DNA of 64,000 nt from Litorimonas sp947503715. GTDB taxonomy: Bacteria > Pseudomonadota > Alphaproteobacteria > Caulobacterales > Maricaulaceae. The translations under genes were made by a program, and so were the position numbers. The notes beneath the pieces were generated by a model that saw only the letters and a program-made list of their open reading frames with translations, searched no databases and was not told where the DNA came from. Of the stretch, positions 1 through 8,992 are shown in pieces (the first letter of the stretch is position 1; each line of letters starts with the position of its first letter). The stretch lies in contig NZ_CP189850.1 of NCBI RefSeq assembly GCF_050271975.1, positions 2,480,001 through 2,544,000 on the forward strand. The letters are read 5' to 3'.

Positions 1-133
1 TTTTCGCATTCAGGACACACCCTGAACTTTCGCTATACAGAGAAACGCGCTGCGCGGAACAGGATTTTACACGTCCCAATTTGGCGTCACATCGCCCCTA
101 GCCGTGCCCCCGCGACACCGCTATATGCGGGTT

Positions 134-955
134 ATGAATTATATTGATGCAGCAGACGCGCCCGAACTCCGTGACGGGGCGATTAAACTCCACGGGGCCG
201 ATGGGTTCGCGGGCATGCGCAGAGCTGGACATCTGGCGGCGCAGTGCCTCGACATGCTGGCAGGTCTGGTAAAGCCGGGCGTAACCACCGGAGAATTGGA
301 CCGCGCGGCCTATGAATTTATCGTGGATAATGGGGCCCTGCCCGCCACACTCGGCTATCGCGGCTATCAGCATTCGCTCTGCACCTCGATCAATCACGTG
401 GTTTGCCACGGTATTCCAAATGACAAAGCCCTGAAAGACGGCGACATTATCAATATCGATGTCACCGTCATTGTCGATGGCTGGCATGGAGACACGTCGC
501 GTATGTATGCCGTGGGCGAGATAAACCGCCGCGCGGAACGCCTGATAAACATTACTTATGATTCGCTGATGCTCGGCATTGCGGCCGTGAAACCCGGTGC
601 GACAACGGGCGATATTGGTCATGCCATCCAGACATTTGCCGAAGGCGAACGTTGTTCCGTTGTCACCGATTTCTGCGGGCATGGCTTGGGCAAGCTGTTC
701 CATGACAGCCCGAATATCCTACATTACGGTCGCAAGGGCGAAGGCGAAACCTTGCGCGAAGGCATGTTCTTCACGATTGAGCCGATGATTAATCTGGGGC
801 GTCCGGATGTAAAAATCCTTTCCGATGGATGGACGGCTGTGACGCGCGACCGGAAACTGACCGCGCAGTTTGAACATTCGATTGGCGTCACGAAAGACGG
901 TTGCGAAATTTTCACAACTTCGCCTACCGGCTTGCATCGCCCTCCTTATTCCTAA
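134..955 (+). CDS. map: Type I methionine aminopeptidase
   Basis: Removes the initiator methionine from new proteins in the cytosol. The five metal ligands of the MetAP (M24) fold are all visible: D109 (NIDVT), D120 (HGDTS), H183 (GHGLG), E216 (TIEPM) and E247 (QFEHS), with the substrate-binding H92 in CHGIPN. At 273 residues it has the usual length for a bacterial type I enzyme without an N-terminal extension. The ATG at 134 was chosen because it starts just before the conserved part; a GTG at 104 and an ATG at 125 are in frame, and none has a clear Shine-Dalgarno. radC follows 3 bp after the stop, so the two are probably co-transcribed. Confidence 0.95.
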   Translation: MNYIDAADAPELRDGAIKLHGADGFAGMRRAGHLAAQCLDMLAGLVKPGVTTGELDRAAYEFIVDNGALPATLGYRGYQHSLCTSINHVVCHGIPNDKALKDGDIINIDVTVIVDGWHGDTSRMYAVGEINRRAERLINITYDSLMLGIAAVKPGATTGDIGHAIQTFAEGERCSVVTDFCGHGLGKLFHDSPNILHYGRKGEGETLREGMFFTIEPMINLGRPDVKILSDGWTAVTRDRKLTAQFEHSIGVTKDGCEIFTTSPTGLHRPPYS

Positions 956-958
956 GAC

Positions 959-1639
959 GTGACGGAAAAGCCGCATTATCTTGACCATCGCGACCGCTTA
1001 CGGGCGCGGTTTAAATCTGGCGGGTCTGAGGCCTTGCAGGACTACGAGTTGCTGGAACTCTTCCTGTTCAATTCCATTCCGCGTCGTGACGTCAAACCCA
1101 TCGCGAAAGATCTCATCCGGACCTTCGGTAATTTATCCGAAGTTTGCGCGGCGGATTTCCACCGCCTGACCTCCGTCAAAGGTATCGGTGAGAAGACTGC
1201 GCTGGACCTCAAATTGCTTCATGCCGCTTCTATCCATATGGGGCGGAAAAGCCTGCTCAATCGCCCTATTTTGTCAAGTTGGCCTGCCCTGCTCGATTAC
1301 TGCCGCACGGCGATGCAGTTCGAATCCGTTGAGCAATTTCGTGTCCTCTTCCTCGACCGTAAAAACCGTCTCATTGCAGATGAAGTCCTCGGCCAAGGTA
1401 CAGTTGACCGCGCCCCCGTCTATCCACGTGAAATCGTGAAACGCGGTCTGGCGCTGGAAGCCACCGCCATCATCATCGCGCATAACCACCCGAGCGGCGA
1501 CCCCACACCCAGCCACGCCGACATTGAGATGACAAACCTCGTCATCGACACGGCCAAAGCTGTGGGGATTACAGTCCACGATCATCTGATTATCGGGCGT
1601 GAGGATATTGCGAGTTTTAAAATGCTGGGGTTAATGTGA
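959..1639 (+). CDS. radC: RadC family protein (JAB/MPN domain)
   Basis: A 226-residue member of the UPF0758/RadC family. The N-terminal part (about 10-90) contains a helix-hairpin-helix-like stretch (SVKGIGEKTA), and the C-terminal part (about 105-226) is a JAMM metalloprotease-type fold with H175-x-H177 and D188 (HNHPSGD, then SHAD). The name comes from an old radiation phenotype later assigned to another gene; the cellular role of the family remains unsettled. The GTG start at 959 lies 3 bp after the map stop. Map-radC adjacency is common in alphaproteobacteria. Confidence 0.93.
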   Translation: MTEKPHYLDHRDRLRARFKSGGSEALQDYELLELFLFNSIPRRDVKPIAKDLIRTFGNLSEVCAADFHRLTSVKGIGEKTALDLKLLHAASIHMGRKSLLNRPILSSWPALLDYCRTAMQFESVEQFRVLFLDRKNRLIADEVLGQGTVDRAPVYPREIVKRGLALEATAIIIAHNHPSGDPTPSHADIEMTNLVIDTAKAVGITVHDHLIIGREDIASFKMLGLM

Positions 1640-1712
1640 ACGAGTTTAATCCTGGCAAGGCTTGACCCCCTCACCCCTTTCCTGTCCTGTAGCAAAAAAT
1701 TAGGGGAATGAG

Positions 1713-3209
1713 ATGAACGACGAATCTGTTGTGACATCGGTACCGGACACACCGGCTAAACCGAAAAAAGGTTATCGGACTCTCGTCCTCCTGCTGCTCA
1801 CCCTTGTTTACGGGTTCAACTTCATTGATCGCCAAATCGTGGGTATACTTGCCCCGTTCATTCAAGCGGACCTGGACCTCACAAATACACAACTTGGCCT
1901 GCTGATCGGATTGGCATTTGCAGCGTTTTACACAATTCTGGGGATTCCTTTGGCCTTCCTCGCCGACCGGATGAACCGTGTGACTCTGCTCTCTCTCGCA
2001 CTGGCAACATGGAGTGGGTTCACGGCGCTAACGGGTTTCGCACAAAACTTCATGCATATCGCCCTCGCCCGTGTTGGCGTCGGGATTGGTGAAGCCGGTG
2101 GCAGTCCACCGTCTCACTCCATGATTTCAGATTTTTATTCGAAGACAGAACGCGCTGGAGCCCTTGGAATATACTCGCTCGGCATTCCGCTTGGGATTAT
2201 GTCGGCCTATTTCCTGACAGCGAGCTTGCTCGGCGCCGACCCGAATGAGGTGAACTGGCGTCGCATCTTTATCATCCTTGGTGTGACGGGCGTAGTGCTG
2301 GCATTTATTGTGAAGCTCGTCATTCGTGAGCCGCGGCGCGGCGCGATGGAGTCAGCCAGCACCCTTCCGTCCGGCTATATCCCTATAACTGACTCATGGA
2401 AACAGGCCAATCTTCTTCCACGCTTCATCATATTTGGCGGATTATTATCAATATTAGGGCTTGGAATTCTCTCGGGGAAAGTGCTTCCAATTTATGCAAT
2501 TTTATCATCCTTCTTCATTATCATGATGTTTGTTCTCACACTTCAACCTGGTGTGATGACAATTCTCAAGATCAAAAGTTGGTGGTGGATGGCGCTGGGC
2601 ATCGCCTTTGCGAGTTTTGCCAGTTACGCCGTCTCCGGCTTTCAGACGAAATATCTTCGCCTCCTCGATCCGGAGTTCAGTTTCCGAACGATCATTATCT
2701 GGATCGGGATAATTAACGGGACATTCTACGTGGCAGGGACCTATTTCGGGGCAAAGCTCGTCGATTGGCGGTCCAAGACGGATATCCGCGCCTATGGCAC
2801 CATTCCCGCGATTTCGATCCTGTTGGCCTTTCCGCTCGCAATCGCAACCTTTTGGGCGCCAACCGTCGTCATGCATCTCGTCATAGGCGCAGCGCTGCAA
2901 CTCTGCCTCGGCGTCTATCTGGGACCGAGCTTTGCGATTGCGCAGACCCTCGCGCCGATCAAACTCCGCGCAATGTCGACGGCGCTCTTTTTCTTTGTGC
3001 TGAACATGATCGCACTGGGCGGCGGACCGACATTTGCGGGCGCGATGATCGATGTCTTTCTGGGTGCGGGCAATGTGGAGTTGGAGGCTACACGCCTTGC
3101 CATGTATGTTACATTCGGCGCCTATATCTTGGCTTTCATCTTCTACATGCTGGTCCGCGTGACCTTGCCAAAGGACTGGGCGGCCTCAGAAGCCCGCAAC
3201 GAAAGCTAG
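1713..3209 (+). CDS. MFS transporter, spinster-like
   Basis: A 498-residue inner-membrane protein with about twelve hydrophobic segments. The N-terminal half carries a typical MFS pattern: NFIDRQIVGILAPF in the first helix, the loop motif ADRMNR after helix 2 and GVGIGEAGGSPPS in helix 4-5. This pattern is usual in the spinster-like group found in many copies in marine alphaproteobacteria. A long central region (about 215-290) holds extra hydrophobic segments, so exact topology is uncertain. The substrate cannot be read from the sequence. The ATG at 1713 is preceded by a GGGGAATGAG stretch. It stands alone between radC and purB. Confidence 0.85.
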   Translation: MNDESVVTSVPDTPAKPKKGYRTLVLLLLTLVYGFNFIDRQIVGILAPFIQADLDLTNTQLGLLIGLAFAAFYTILGIPLAFLADRMNRVTLLSLALATWSGFTALTGFAQNFMHIALARVGVGIGEAGGSPPSHSMISDFYSKTERAGALGIYSLGIPLGIMSAYFLTASLLGADPNEVNWRRIFIILGVTGVVLAFIVKLVIREPRRGAMESASTLPSGYIPITDSWKQANLLPRFIIFGGLLSILGLGILSGKVLPIYAILSSFFIIMMFVLTLQPGVMTILKIKSWWWMALGIAFASFASYAVSGFQTKYLRLLDPEFSFRTIIIWIGIINGTFYVAGTYFGAKLVDWRSKTDIRAYGTIPAISILLAFPLAIATFWAPTVVMHLVIGAALQLCLGVYLGPSFAIAQTLAPIKLRAMSTALFFFVLNMIALGGGPTFAGAMIDVFLGAGNVELEATRLAMYVTFGAYILAFIFYMLVRVTLPKDWAASEARNES

Positions 3210-3228
3210 TCGACACCTTGACCTGACC

Positions 3229-3252
3229 CGCCGCCTGATGTCCAAGGCGGCG
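3229..3252. other. Hairpin between MFS gene and purB
   Basis: A perfect 8 bp inverted repeat (CGCCGCCT and AGGCGGCG around an 8 nt loop) lies 20 bp after the MFS stop. It could end the MFS transcript, but no T-run follows it, so it is not a typical intrinsic terminator. Confidence 0.35.
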
Positions 3253-3287
3253 CATATATATAGGTGAGTCTCAGAAAGTTTTTTGGC

Positions 3288-4616
3288 ATGATCGAACGTT
3301 ACGCCCGCCCCGAAATGACGGCCATCTGGTCGGCGGCCACGAAATACCGAATTTGGTTCGAAATCGAAGCGCATGGCTGCGACGCGTTGGCCGAATTGGG
3401 CGTAATCCCAAAGGAAGCTGCAGAAAACATCTGGAAGCGCGGCGGGTCGGCCAAATTCGATGTCGCCAAAATCGACGAGATCGAGCGTGAGGTCAAACAT
3501 GACGTCATCGCATTCCTGACCCATCTCGCCAGTTTCATCGGAGAGGATGCGCGGTTCGTGCATCAGGGTTTCACCTCATCCGATATTCTCGACACGACGC
3601 TGTCCGTGCAGATGGCCCGCGCGACAGACCTGCTCCTCATCGGGATGGATCGCGTTCTGGCCGCGCTGGAAAAGCGGGCCAAGGAACATAAAGAGACGAT
3701 CACGATTGGCCGCAGTCACGGCATCCATGCCGAGCCGACAACTTTTGGTGTCAAGCTCGCGCGCTTTCATGCCGAGTTCGCACGCGGACGCGAACGCCTC
3801 GTCCAAGCCCGTAAGGAAATTGCCGTCTGCGCCATTTCCGGCGCGATTGGCACTTTCGCGAATATCGATCCGGCCGTCGAAGAACATGTCGCGAAAGAAA
3901 TGGGCCTCGCGATTGAGCCCGTCTCCAGCCAGGTCATCCCGCGCGACCGCCACGCGGCCTATTTCGCGACGCTGGGCGTTATTGCCTCTTCCATTGAGAA
4001 CATCGCAGTTGAAATTCGTCACTTGCAACGGACCGAAGTCTTAGAAGCCGAAGAGTTCTTCTCCAAGGGCCAAAAAGGTTCCTCTGCCATGCCGCATAAG
4101 CGCAATCCCGTTCTGACGGAAAATCTGACGGGTCTCGCGCGCCTCGTCCGTATGGCGGTCATGCCGGCGATGGAAAATGTCGCGCTTTGGCATGAACGCG
4201 ATATTTCGCACAGTTCTGTCGAGCGCGGGATCGGGCCGGACTCGACCGTTCATCTCGACTTCGCCCTGTACCGTTTGGCGGGCGTGATCGAAAATCTCGT
4301 CGTCTATCCGGATCAAATGCGCAAGAATATGGACCGCCTCGGTGGGCTACACAATTCGCAACGCTTTCTCCTCGCGCTGACACAGGCCGGAGAACAACGC
4401 GAGAGCGCCTACCGTCTCGTCCAACGTAATGCCATGAAGGTGTGGGAGATGTTCAGGACTTCCGGTGATGCGGGTGACGGGGCGTTCCTCAATCTCCTCC
4501 TGCAGGATGAAGAGGTGACGGCCCTCCTTTCAGAGGATCAAATCCGCGATATGTTTGATGATGTGTACCACCTCAAACATGTCGACACGATTTTCAGTCG
4601 TGTTTTCGGCGAATAG
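3288..4616 (+). CDS. purB: Adenylosuccinate lyase
   Basis: Catalyses two steps of purine synthesis: SAICAR to AICAR plus fumarate, and adenylosuccinate to AMP plus fumarate. The fumarase/aspartase superfamily signature GSSAMPHKRNP is at residues 264-274 and the catalytic-His segment SHGIHAEPT at 143-151. Its length (442 residues) and N-terminus (MIERYARPEM) match the Bacillus-type PurB group, which is why the ATG at 3288 is preferred to the in-frame GTG at 3264. It acts downstream of the purC-purL block at 8.2-12.1 kb but is not in the same operon. Confidence 0.96.
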   Translation: MIERYARPEMTAIWSAATKYRIWFEIEAHGCDALAELGVIPKEAAENIWKRGGSAKFDVAKIDEIEREVKHDVIAFLTHLASFIGEDARFVHQGFTSSDILDTTLSVQMARATDLLLIGMDRVLAALEKRAKEHKETITIGRSHGIHAEPTTFGVKLARFHAEFARGRERLVQARKEIAVCAISGAIGTFANIDPAVEEHVAKEMGLAIEPVSSQVIPRDRHAAYFATLGVIASSIENIAVEIRHLQRTEVLEAEEFFSKGQKGSSAMPHKRNPVLTENLTGLARLVRMAVMPAMENVALWHERDISHSSVERGIGPDSTVHLDFALYRLAGVIENLVVYPDQMRKNMDRLGGLHNSQRFLLALTQAGEQRESAYRLVQRNAMKVWEMFRTSGDAGDGAFLNLLLQDEEVTALLSEDQIRDMFDDVYHLKHVDTIFSRVFGE

Positions 4617-4936
4617 AACGCGATTTCTGCTTACCTTTGGTTAAACACTCTGACCAATTCGTCAGAGTCCGGTCATTATGACCTTAAAATTTGCTGAAGC
4701 CTCATGGCAGCCTGCGCACTTTAACCGCAGGGTAACCATATCTGATTTCGACTGAAAAAAATATTCAGCTTATATTTCAGCACCCTAACACTCATCTTAA
4801 CAGTTTCAGCAACCATCCTAAACCGTCTCTTAACGCGGAATTTGGGGAACGTTTACCAATGGTCGTTACACATCGGCCCATAACAAAAACAAACGCGAAC
4901 CCTAGAAACAAACAACCTGAGACAAAGGATCAGATC
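4617..4936. other. Intergenic region before thioredoxin-like pair
   Basis: An A/T-rich 320 bp stretch without a convincing gene. An 8 bp inverted repeat (ACTCTGAC and GTCAGAGT, 4647-4668) may end purB transcription. Several isolated TTAA tetranucleotides occur, with one near-match to a CtrA box (TTAA-N7-GTAA at 4721-4735). The promoter for the exported protein at 4937 should lie here, but no clear -35/-10 pair could be assigned. Confidence 0.4.
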
Positions 4937-5422
4937 ATGAAACTTCTCACTACAGTCTTGGCCGCAGCCGTGGTCACAACAGCTTTCGCCGCACCAGCTT
5001 TCGCGGCTAACCCTGACGTTTACGTCGTCAATTTCCGTAATGCACAGGATAACAACTCTGCCCGTCTGGACGGACAGCTCGCCGCTGCGCTTTCCATGTC
5101 CGGCGTCAATGCAGAGGAAGTCGTCATCGACACATCCAATGCAGCAAAATGGGAAAAAGGCGCACATGACGCTTTTGACCGCGACATCGTTCCAGTCTTT
5201 AACCAGTGGGTCGGCCTGCCCGGTTTCGCCGCTGTTGTTGACGCCGAGTCAAAGCGTGTCATCGGTTGTGTCAACTCGACATTCTCCGCCAATGAAATGG
5301 CTGAAAAAATCCGTCAGATGGCCGCAACATCTACAGGTTCTGCTTACATGAGCCGTGCGTCGATCTCGACAAAAACAACGCAGTGCCCCGCACCGCATAA
5401 TGTCGATCCTTTCGGAAAGTAA
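4937..5422 (+). CDS. Exported thioredoxin-fold protein without CxxC
   Basis: A 161-residue secreted protein. Residues 1-23 form a Sec signal peptide (cleavage likely after AFA). The mature part aligns with the protein at 5560-6024: both have VYVV.F near the start, FDRxIV, a W[VL]G..GFAA segment and a GCVN motif, plus a Cys-Pro near the C-terminus (C111 and C150 here). The thioredoxin WCxxC of the neighbour is replaced by NAQDNNSAR, so this copy cannot act as a dithiol oxidoreductase. The start is supported by AAAGGA about 10 bp upstream of ATG 4937. Function unknown; a binding or scaffold role in the periplasm is inference. Followed by a clear terminator. Confidence 0.75.
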   Translation: MKLLTTVLAAAVVTTAFAAPAFAANPDVYVVNFRNAQDNNSARLDGQLAAALSMSGVNAEEVVIDTSNAAKWEKGAHDAFDRDIVPVFNQWVGLPGFAAVVDAESKRVIGCVNSTFSANEMAEKIRQMAATSTGSAYMSRASISTKTTQCPAPHNVDPFGK

Positions 5423-5448
5423 GTTTCGATAACGATGTCTAGGGAGAG

Positions 5449-5475
5449 GCCCGGAACCTATGGTTTCGGGCTTTT
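5449..5475 (+). terminator. Rho-independent terminator
   Basis: A 10 bp stem (GCCCGGAACC with GGTTTCGGGC, one G-T wobble), 3 nt loop and a following TTTTCTT. It ends the transcript of the CxxC-less thioredoxin-like gene. Confidence 0.85.
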
Positions 5476-5559
5476 CTTATGTTTGACAGCCTTATCCCCT
5501 CACCCAATCGTGAGTGAAATTTTCAGGTCATATTCATAGCCACATGTTAGAGCACCCGC

Positions 5560-6024
5560 ATGAAACATCTTCTGAAAACCGTTCTACCCGCCGCGTTTCT
5601 TGCGCTTGGTTTAGGTGGCAATAGCCAAGCTTATCCGGTGCAAACGCCCGACGTCTATGTGGTGATGTTCCACGCCGATTGGTGTGCGCCGTGCAAGGTC
5701 GTCAATCCGCTTCTGGATGAAGCCCTCAACCGCCTGCGCGATCCCCGTATCGAATATTTACGCATCGATATTTCCGGTGGGTCGGGCGACTATAATGCCA
5801 ATGCCGTTTTTGATCGCGGGATTGTCCAGCAATATAATATGTGGCTGGGTGTGACGGGATTTGCGGCCATTATTGACGGCGATACAAAGCAAACTCTCGG
5901 TTGCGTGAACATGAATTATGACGCCGAGTCGATGGCGATGCACATCCGTAATTTACAAGGTGCAGCACAGCAGAATGCGCAAACCTTTGATCTGACCTGT
6001 CCGGAACCGAATAATCCGATATAA
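5560..6024 (+). CDS. Exported thioredoxin-like protein
   Basis: A 154-residue exported protein with a signal peptide (about 1-24) and a thioredoxin-type active site WCAPC at 41-45, so a periplasmic thiol-disulfide role is plausible. The usual thioredoxin cis-proline segment appears as GVTGFAAIID, with Ala where Pro is expected. Two further cysteines (C115 in GCVN, C147 in TCPEP) are shared with the paralogue at 4937-5422 and may form a structural disulfide. A TTGACA-like hexamer occurs at 5483-5488 upstream, but no good -10 was found. The physiological partner is unknown. Confidence 0.78.
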   Translation: MKHLLKTVLPAAFLALGLGGNSQAYPVQTPDVYVVMFHADWCAPCKVVNPLLDEALNRLRDPRIEYLRIDISGGSGDYNANAVFDRGIVQQYNMWLGVTGFAAIIDGDTKQTLGCVNMNYDAESMAMHIRNLQGAAQQNAQTFDLTCPEPNNPI

Positions 6025-6135
6025 CATATTTATGGTGTGAATTTTGCCTTTACAGACTGGATGTCATTTTTAAAAAAGTGAGTGGCGGCGCAAGATTTTT
6101 AATATGGATGTCGCCTTGTTTTAAAAAGGGCGATC

Positions 6136-7590
6136 ATGAAACATTTATCCATTCTCTCAGGACTTTTAGCTTCGGCAGCTATGCTTAACGCGCCGACGAG
6201 CCTATCTATAGACACATTCAAATCCGGCTGGATACCGAGTGCAAATGCGCAGGAAGTGAAGATTGGCTATACAAATATAGAATTAATCTTCGCCATAAAA
6301 TCCCCTACTGGAGAGGATCAAACGATTGCATCAACAATCTCCGAACCGTCTGCGACACGACTTACAATACCTCTCCCTGCCGAAAGTATGAATGGTGCTG
6401 ATCGGCTAAGTTTCAAGTCACCCTGTGGAAGAACTCAGGTCAATATTCGTCAATTAGGGGAAAGCGGGGAAGCTGTCAAAATAGGTGAAACAGATATTCG
6501 CGCGAGAGCCTTCATGCAAAATGATGGTGATGTATTGCTGAGGTTCAAAGCCAATGACGGAGCACAGAACGATCTAAACACTTGCATTGAAGGTCTTATA
6601 TTCGAAGAACCGTTTGAAGGTCCCGCGCCGGACACACTCGATCTGGAGTCTGAGTACTCTGAAAGAACCGCTGAATCAGGTGGTGACGAAACATCCGGCT
6701 TCGAGCTTGCTGACGGTTCGATATTGCGGCTGATTGGCCTCAAGACAAATTCCATTCAGGGGCCTCTGGCCGGAACGCAAACGACTTCCTCCTCGAATAC
6801 GCAATTTGGTGGAAAGGAACCTACGCTGCAAATCGGACGTCTTCGCTTCGCAGAGACCAATCGTGGGGATATCAGACTCGTTGCAAATGCAAGCACAACA
6901 GACCCCGATGCCAAATTAACGCTTAACGGGGTAGTTACGGATCGGGCCAACGCAATGCCGCTCGTTGTCCTAAGTGCAGAAACACCAAAATTTCTGGGCC
7001 GCACATTCAAATCGCTTGTCACCTTCGCTGATCCTGAAAGTGTTGCGGGTATGGAATATCATGTGGAGGCTACGCTTTTAAACACATCCGGCGAGGAAGT
7101 AGGCTTTATCGAAAAGCTGATACGCGCAGGCGTAAATCTGGATGAAGATCAGTCCGGAGACCTACTTTCGAATGGCGGTGTGACAACATTTTCCAATGTT
7201 GAAACTATTGAACTCGCGCTCGACTTGACGCCAAACGGGACCGGCGAAGACTTCACACTCAATGCGAATGTTTTTCAGTCAGAAAGTGACGAGGTGGCGC
7301 AGCTCATCGTTGCCATTTCTCCGCAAGATGGGGGCTCAGATGCCGATCCCGCAGACCTTAAACTGGATTTTGTCGAGAGCTGCGCGCGCTGGGTTGTCAG
7401 GGGAAATGCCGGAACAGCCGACGTGAAAGAAACGGGTATAAGCTACAATTTGGCCGTCTCTGATGGAATGCAAGACGTCATTTCGCTTGGTGGAGATTTG
7501 GGCGATTTTCCCGCTGATATTCAAGAGGGTAAAGGGAAAGGAACGAAACGCAGTACGACAACGTGTGGAGCACGTCCGGAACTCCAGTAA
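6136..7590 (+). CDS. Exported protein of unknown function
   Basis: A 484-residue protein not recognised from any family. An N-terminal hydrophobic stretch followed by SANAQ (about 35-39) suggests a Sec signal peptide. The mature part is acidic, predicted rich in beta structure (alternating short hydrophobic stretches, many Thr/Ser/Asn), and has only four cysteines (in SPCGR, NTCIEG, SCARW and TTCGA), which could form two disulfides. Nothing resembles an enzyme motif or a membrane anchor at the C-terminus. Start supported by AAAAAGGGCG upstream of ATG 6136. Base composition looks more A/T-rich than the flanking housekeeping genes, so lineage-specific acquisition is possible. Confidence 0.6.
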   Translation: MKHLSILSGLLASAAMLNAPTSLSIDTFKSGWIPSANAQEVKIGYTNIELIFAIKSPTGEDQTIASTISEPSATRLTIPLPAESMNGADRLSFKSPCGRTQVNIRQLGESGEAVKIGETDIRARAFMQNDGDVLLRFKANDGAQNDLNTCIEGLIFEEPFEGPAPDTLDLESEYSERTAESGGDETSGFELADGSILRLIGLKTNSIQGPLAGTQTTSSSNTQFGGKEPTLQIGRLRFAETNRGDIRLVANASTTDPDAKLTLNGVVTDRANAMPLVVLSAETPKFLGRTFKSLVTFADPESVAGMEYHVEATLLNTSGEEVGFIEKLIRAGVNLDEDQSGDLLSNGGVTTFSNVETIELALDLTPNGTGEDFTLNANVFQSESDEVAQLIVAISPQDGGSDADPADLKLDFVESCARWVVRGNAGTADVKETGISYNLAVSDGMQDVISLGGDLGDFPADIQEGKGKGTKRSTTTCGARPELQ

Positions 7591-7613
7591 AGGACCGGAA
7601 CTCTGTGATTAAA

Positions 7614-7635
7614 ACTGGCGCAATTTTGCGCCAGT
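7614..7635. terminator. Hairpin between convergent genes
   Basis: A perfect 10 bp inverted repeat (ACTGGCGCAA, 2 nt, TTGCGCCAGT) sits between the unknown exported protein (plus) and the zeta-subunit gene (minus). No long T-run follows on either strand, but its position between convergent genes suggests a shared terminator. Confidence 0.55.
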
Positions 7636-7690
7636 CTAGAGCTATTACCCTATCTTGATATAATTCTTTAATCTCCGAAGCCTTGCATGC

Positions 7691-8011
7691 TTAAACGCCA
7701 TACACCTCTTCACGTGCGGCTTTCAACTCCATCGCCATACGATCCCGAATAGCTTTATCAGACATATCGCAATTTGCCGCTGTTAGATCCTTGCGCAGCT
7801 TGCGGAAGACATCGTCATCTCCGGCCTCTTCCATATCAGCCATGATGACTTCCAGCGCGTATTTATCGGCTTCCGCATCGGATTTTCCCATCAGGCCGGC
7901 CGCCCAGTGACCGAGGGCTTTGTTGCGTTTGGCTTCGGCCTTGAATTCTTTCCCGGCGTCGAGAACGAATTTGGTTTCCTGTGCATTGCTGCGTTCATCA
8001 AAAGTGCTCAT
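7691..8011 (-). CDS. DUF1476 protein, F1-ATPase zeta subunit (inhibitor)
   Basis: A 106-residue cytosolic protein of the DUF1476 family. In Paracoccus this family is the zeta subunit, which inhibits ATP hydrolysis by the alphaproteobacterial F1-ATPase through its N-terminal segment. Recognisable features are the N-terminus MSTFDER, the central EAKRNKALGHWAA.LMG and the segment DMEEAGDDDVFRKLR. The ATG at 8011 is preferred over the one two codons upstream because an AAGGA lies 7 nt before it, but only 1 nt before the upstream ATG. It is divergent from purC, a pairing seen often in alphaproteobacteria. Confidence 0.88.
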   Translation of the reverse strand: MSTFDERSNAQETKFVLDAGKEFKAEAKRNKALGHWAAGLMGKSDAEADKYALEVIMADMEEAGDDDVFRKLRKDLTAANCDMSDKAIRDRMAMELKAAREEVYGV

Positions 8012-8192
8012 GTTCATGTCCTTATAGGCAGGCGTATCTGTTACCTCTCATCTATGGTCGACGACGGCCCTCTTCAAGCTGTTAAATCCCCAAATAGTGC
8101 GCTTGCGTGCATTGTCGCCACGTCAAGCAAAGGTTAAGGGGACGCATAACTGGCGCGGGGTCACGACTCGGTGTCGCAGTCGGAGTCAAATG

Positions 8193-8981
8193 ATGAGCCG
8201 CCGCAAGCAGATTTACGAAGGCAAGGCCAAGATCCTCTATGAAGGACCTGAACCGGGTACACTCGTCCAATATTTCAAGGATGATGCGACAGCTTTTAAC
8301 GCGCAGAAAAAGGCTGTTCTTGACGGCAAAGGCGTGTTGAACAACCGCATCAGCGAATTCGTCATGATGCGCCTCGCGGAAATTGGTATCCCCACCCATT
8401 TCATCAAACGCCTGAATATGCGCGAGCAGTTGATCAAGAAGGTGGAAATCATCCCGCTGGAAGTTATTTGCCGCAATGTTGCAGCTGGAACGATGGCTAA
8501 ACGGCTTGGCATGGAAGAAGGTACAAAACTCCCCCGCTCTGTTGTTGAATTCTGCCTGAAGCGTGATGACCTTGGCGACCCGTTGATTTCGGAGGATCAC
8601 ATCCACACATTCGGTTGGGCCACACCCGGTGAATTGGACGAGATGATCGCCATGACACTTCGTATCAATGATTACCTTCAAGGTATGTTTGGCGGGATCG
8701 GGATTAAGCTTATAGACTTCAAAATCGAATTTGGCCGCTTGGACGTTCAAATGGACAATGGCGTCACCGCGCATCAGGTGATCCTTGCCGATGAAATCAG
8801 CCCGGATAGTTGCCGCCTGTGGGACCGCGAGACGGATAGAAAACTCGACAAAGACCGCTTCCGCCGCGACCTCGGCGAAGTGACTGAAGCCTATACCGAA
8901 GTCGCCACACGCCTCGGCATCCTGAAAGAAGCCAATAATAAATCCGCGCCGAAACTCTCGGTCGTCTCGAATGATGATTAG
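8193..8981 (+). CDS. purC: SAICAR synthase
   Basis: Joins CAIR and aspartate to form SAICAR, using ATP, in purine synthesis. The 262-residue protein shows the family N-terminus (QIYEGKAKILYEG, nucleotide-binding glycine strand), EVICRNVAAGTMAKR and LIDFKIEFGR. Two ATGs are adjacent (8190 and 8193); the second is preferred because GGAG at 8182-8185 is 7 nt before it. First gene of a run purC-purS-purQ-purL-bolA with short spacings or 1 bp overlaps. Confidence 0.97.
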   Translation: MSRRKQIYEGKAKILYEGPEPGTLVQYFKDDATAFNAQKKAVLDGKGVLNNRISEFVMMRLAEIGIPTHFIKRLNMREQLIKKVEIIPLEVICRNVAAGTMAKRLGMEEGTKLPRSVVEFCLKRDDLGDPLISEDHIHTFGWATPGELDEMIAMTLRINDYLQGMFGGIGIKLIDFKIEFGRLDVQMDNGVTAHQVILADEISPDSCRLWDRETDRKLDKDRFRRDLGEVTEAYTEVATRLGILKEANNKSAPKLSVVSNDD

Positions 8982-8992
8982 GAACTAGACCC

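Noticed and set aside
4721..4735. CtrA-like site TTAA-N7-GTAA in the 4.6-4.9 kb spacer
   Set aside because: Imperfect half-site in a region with many isolated TTAA words, so not convincing.
5499..5514. CTCAC-N6-GTGAG inverted repeat upstream of the thioredoxin-like gene
   Set aside because: Five-base arms occur often by chance, and no regulator is evident nearby.
8018..8192. Possible purine riboswitch or PurR operator between the zeta-subunit gene and purC
   Set aside because: No conserved purine-riboswitch core or clear operator palindrome could be seen.
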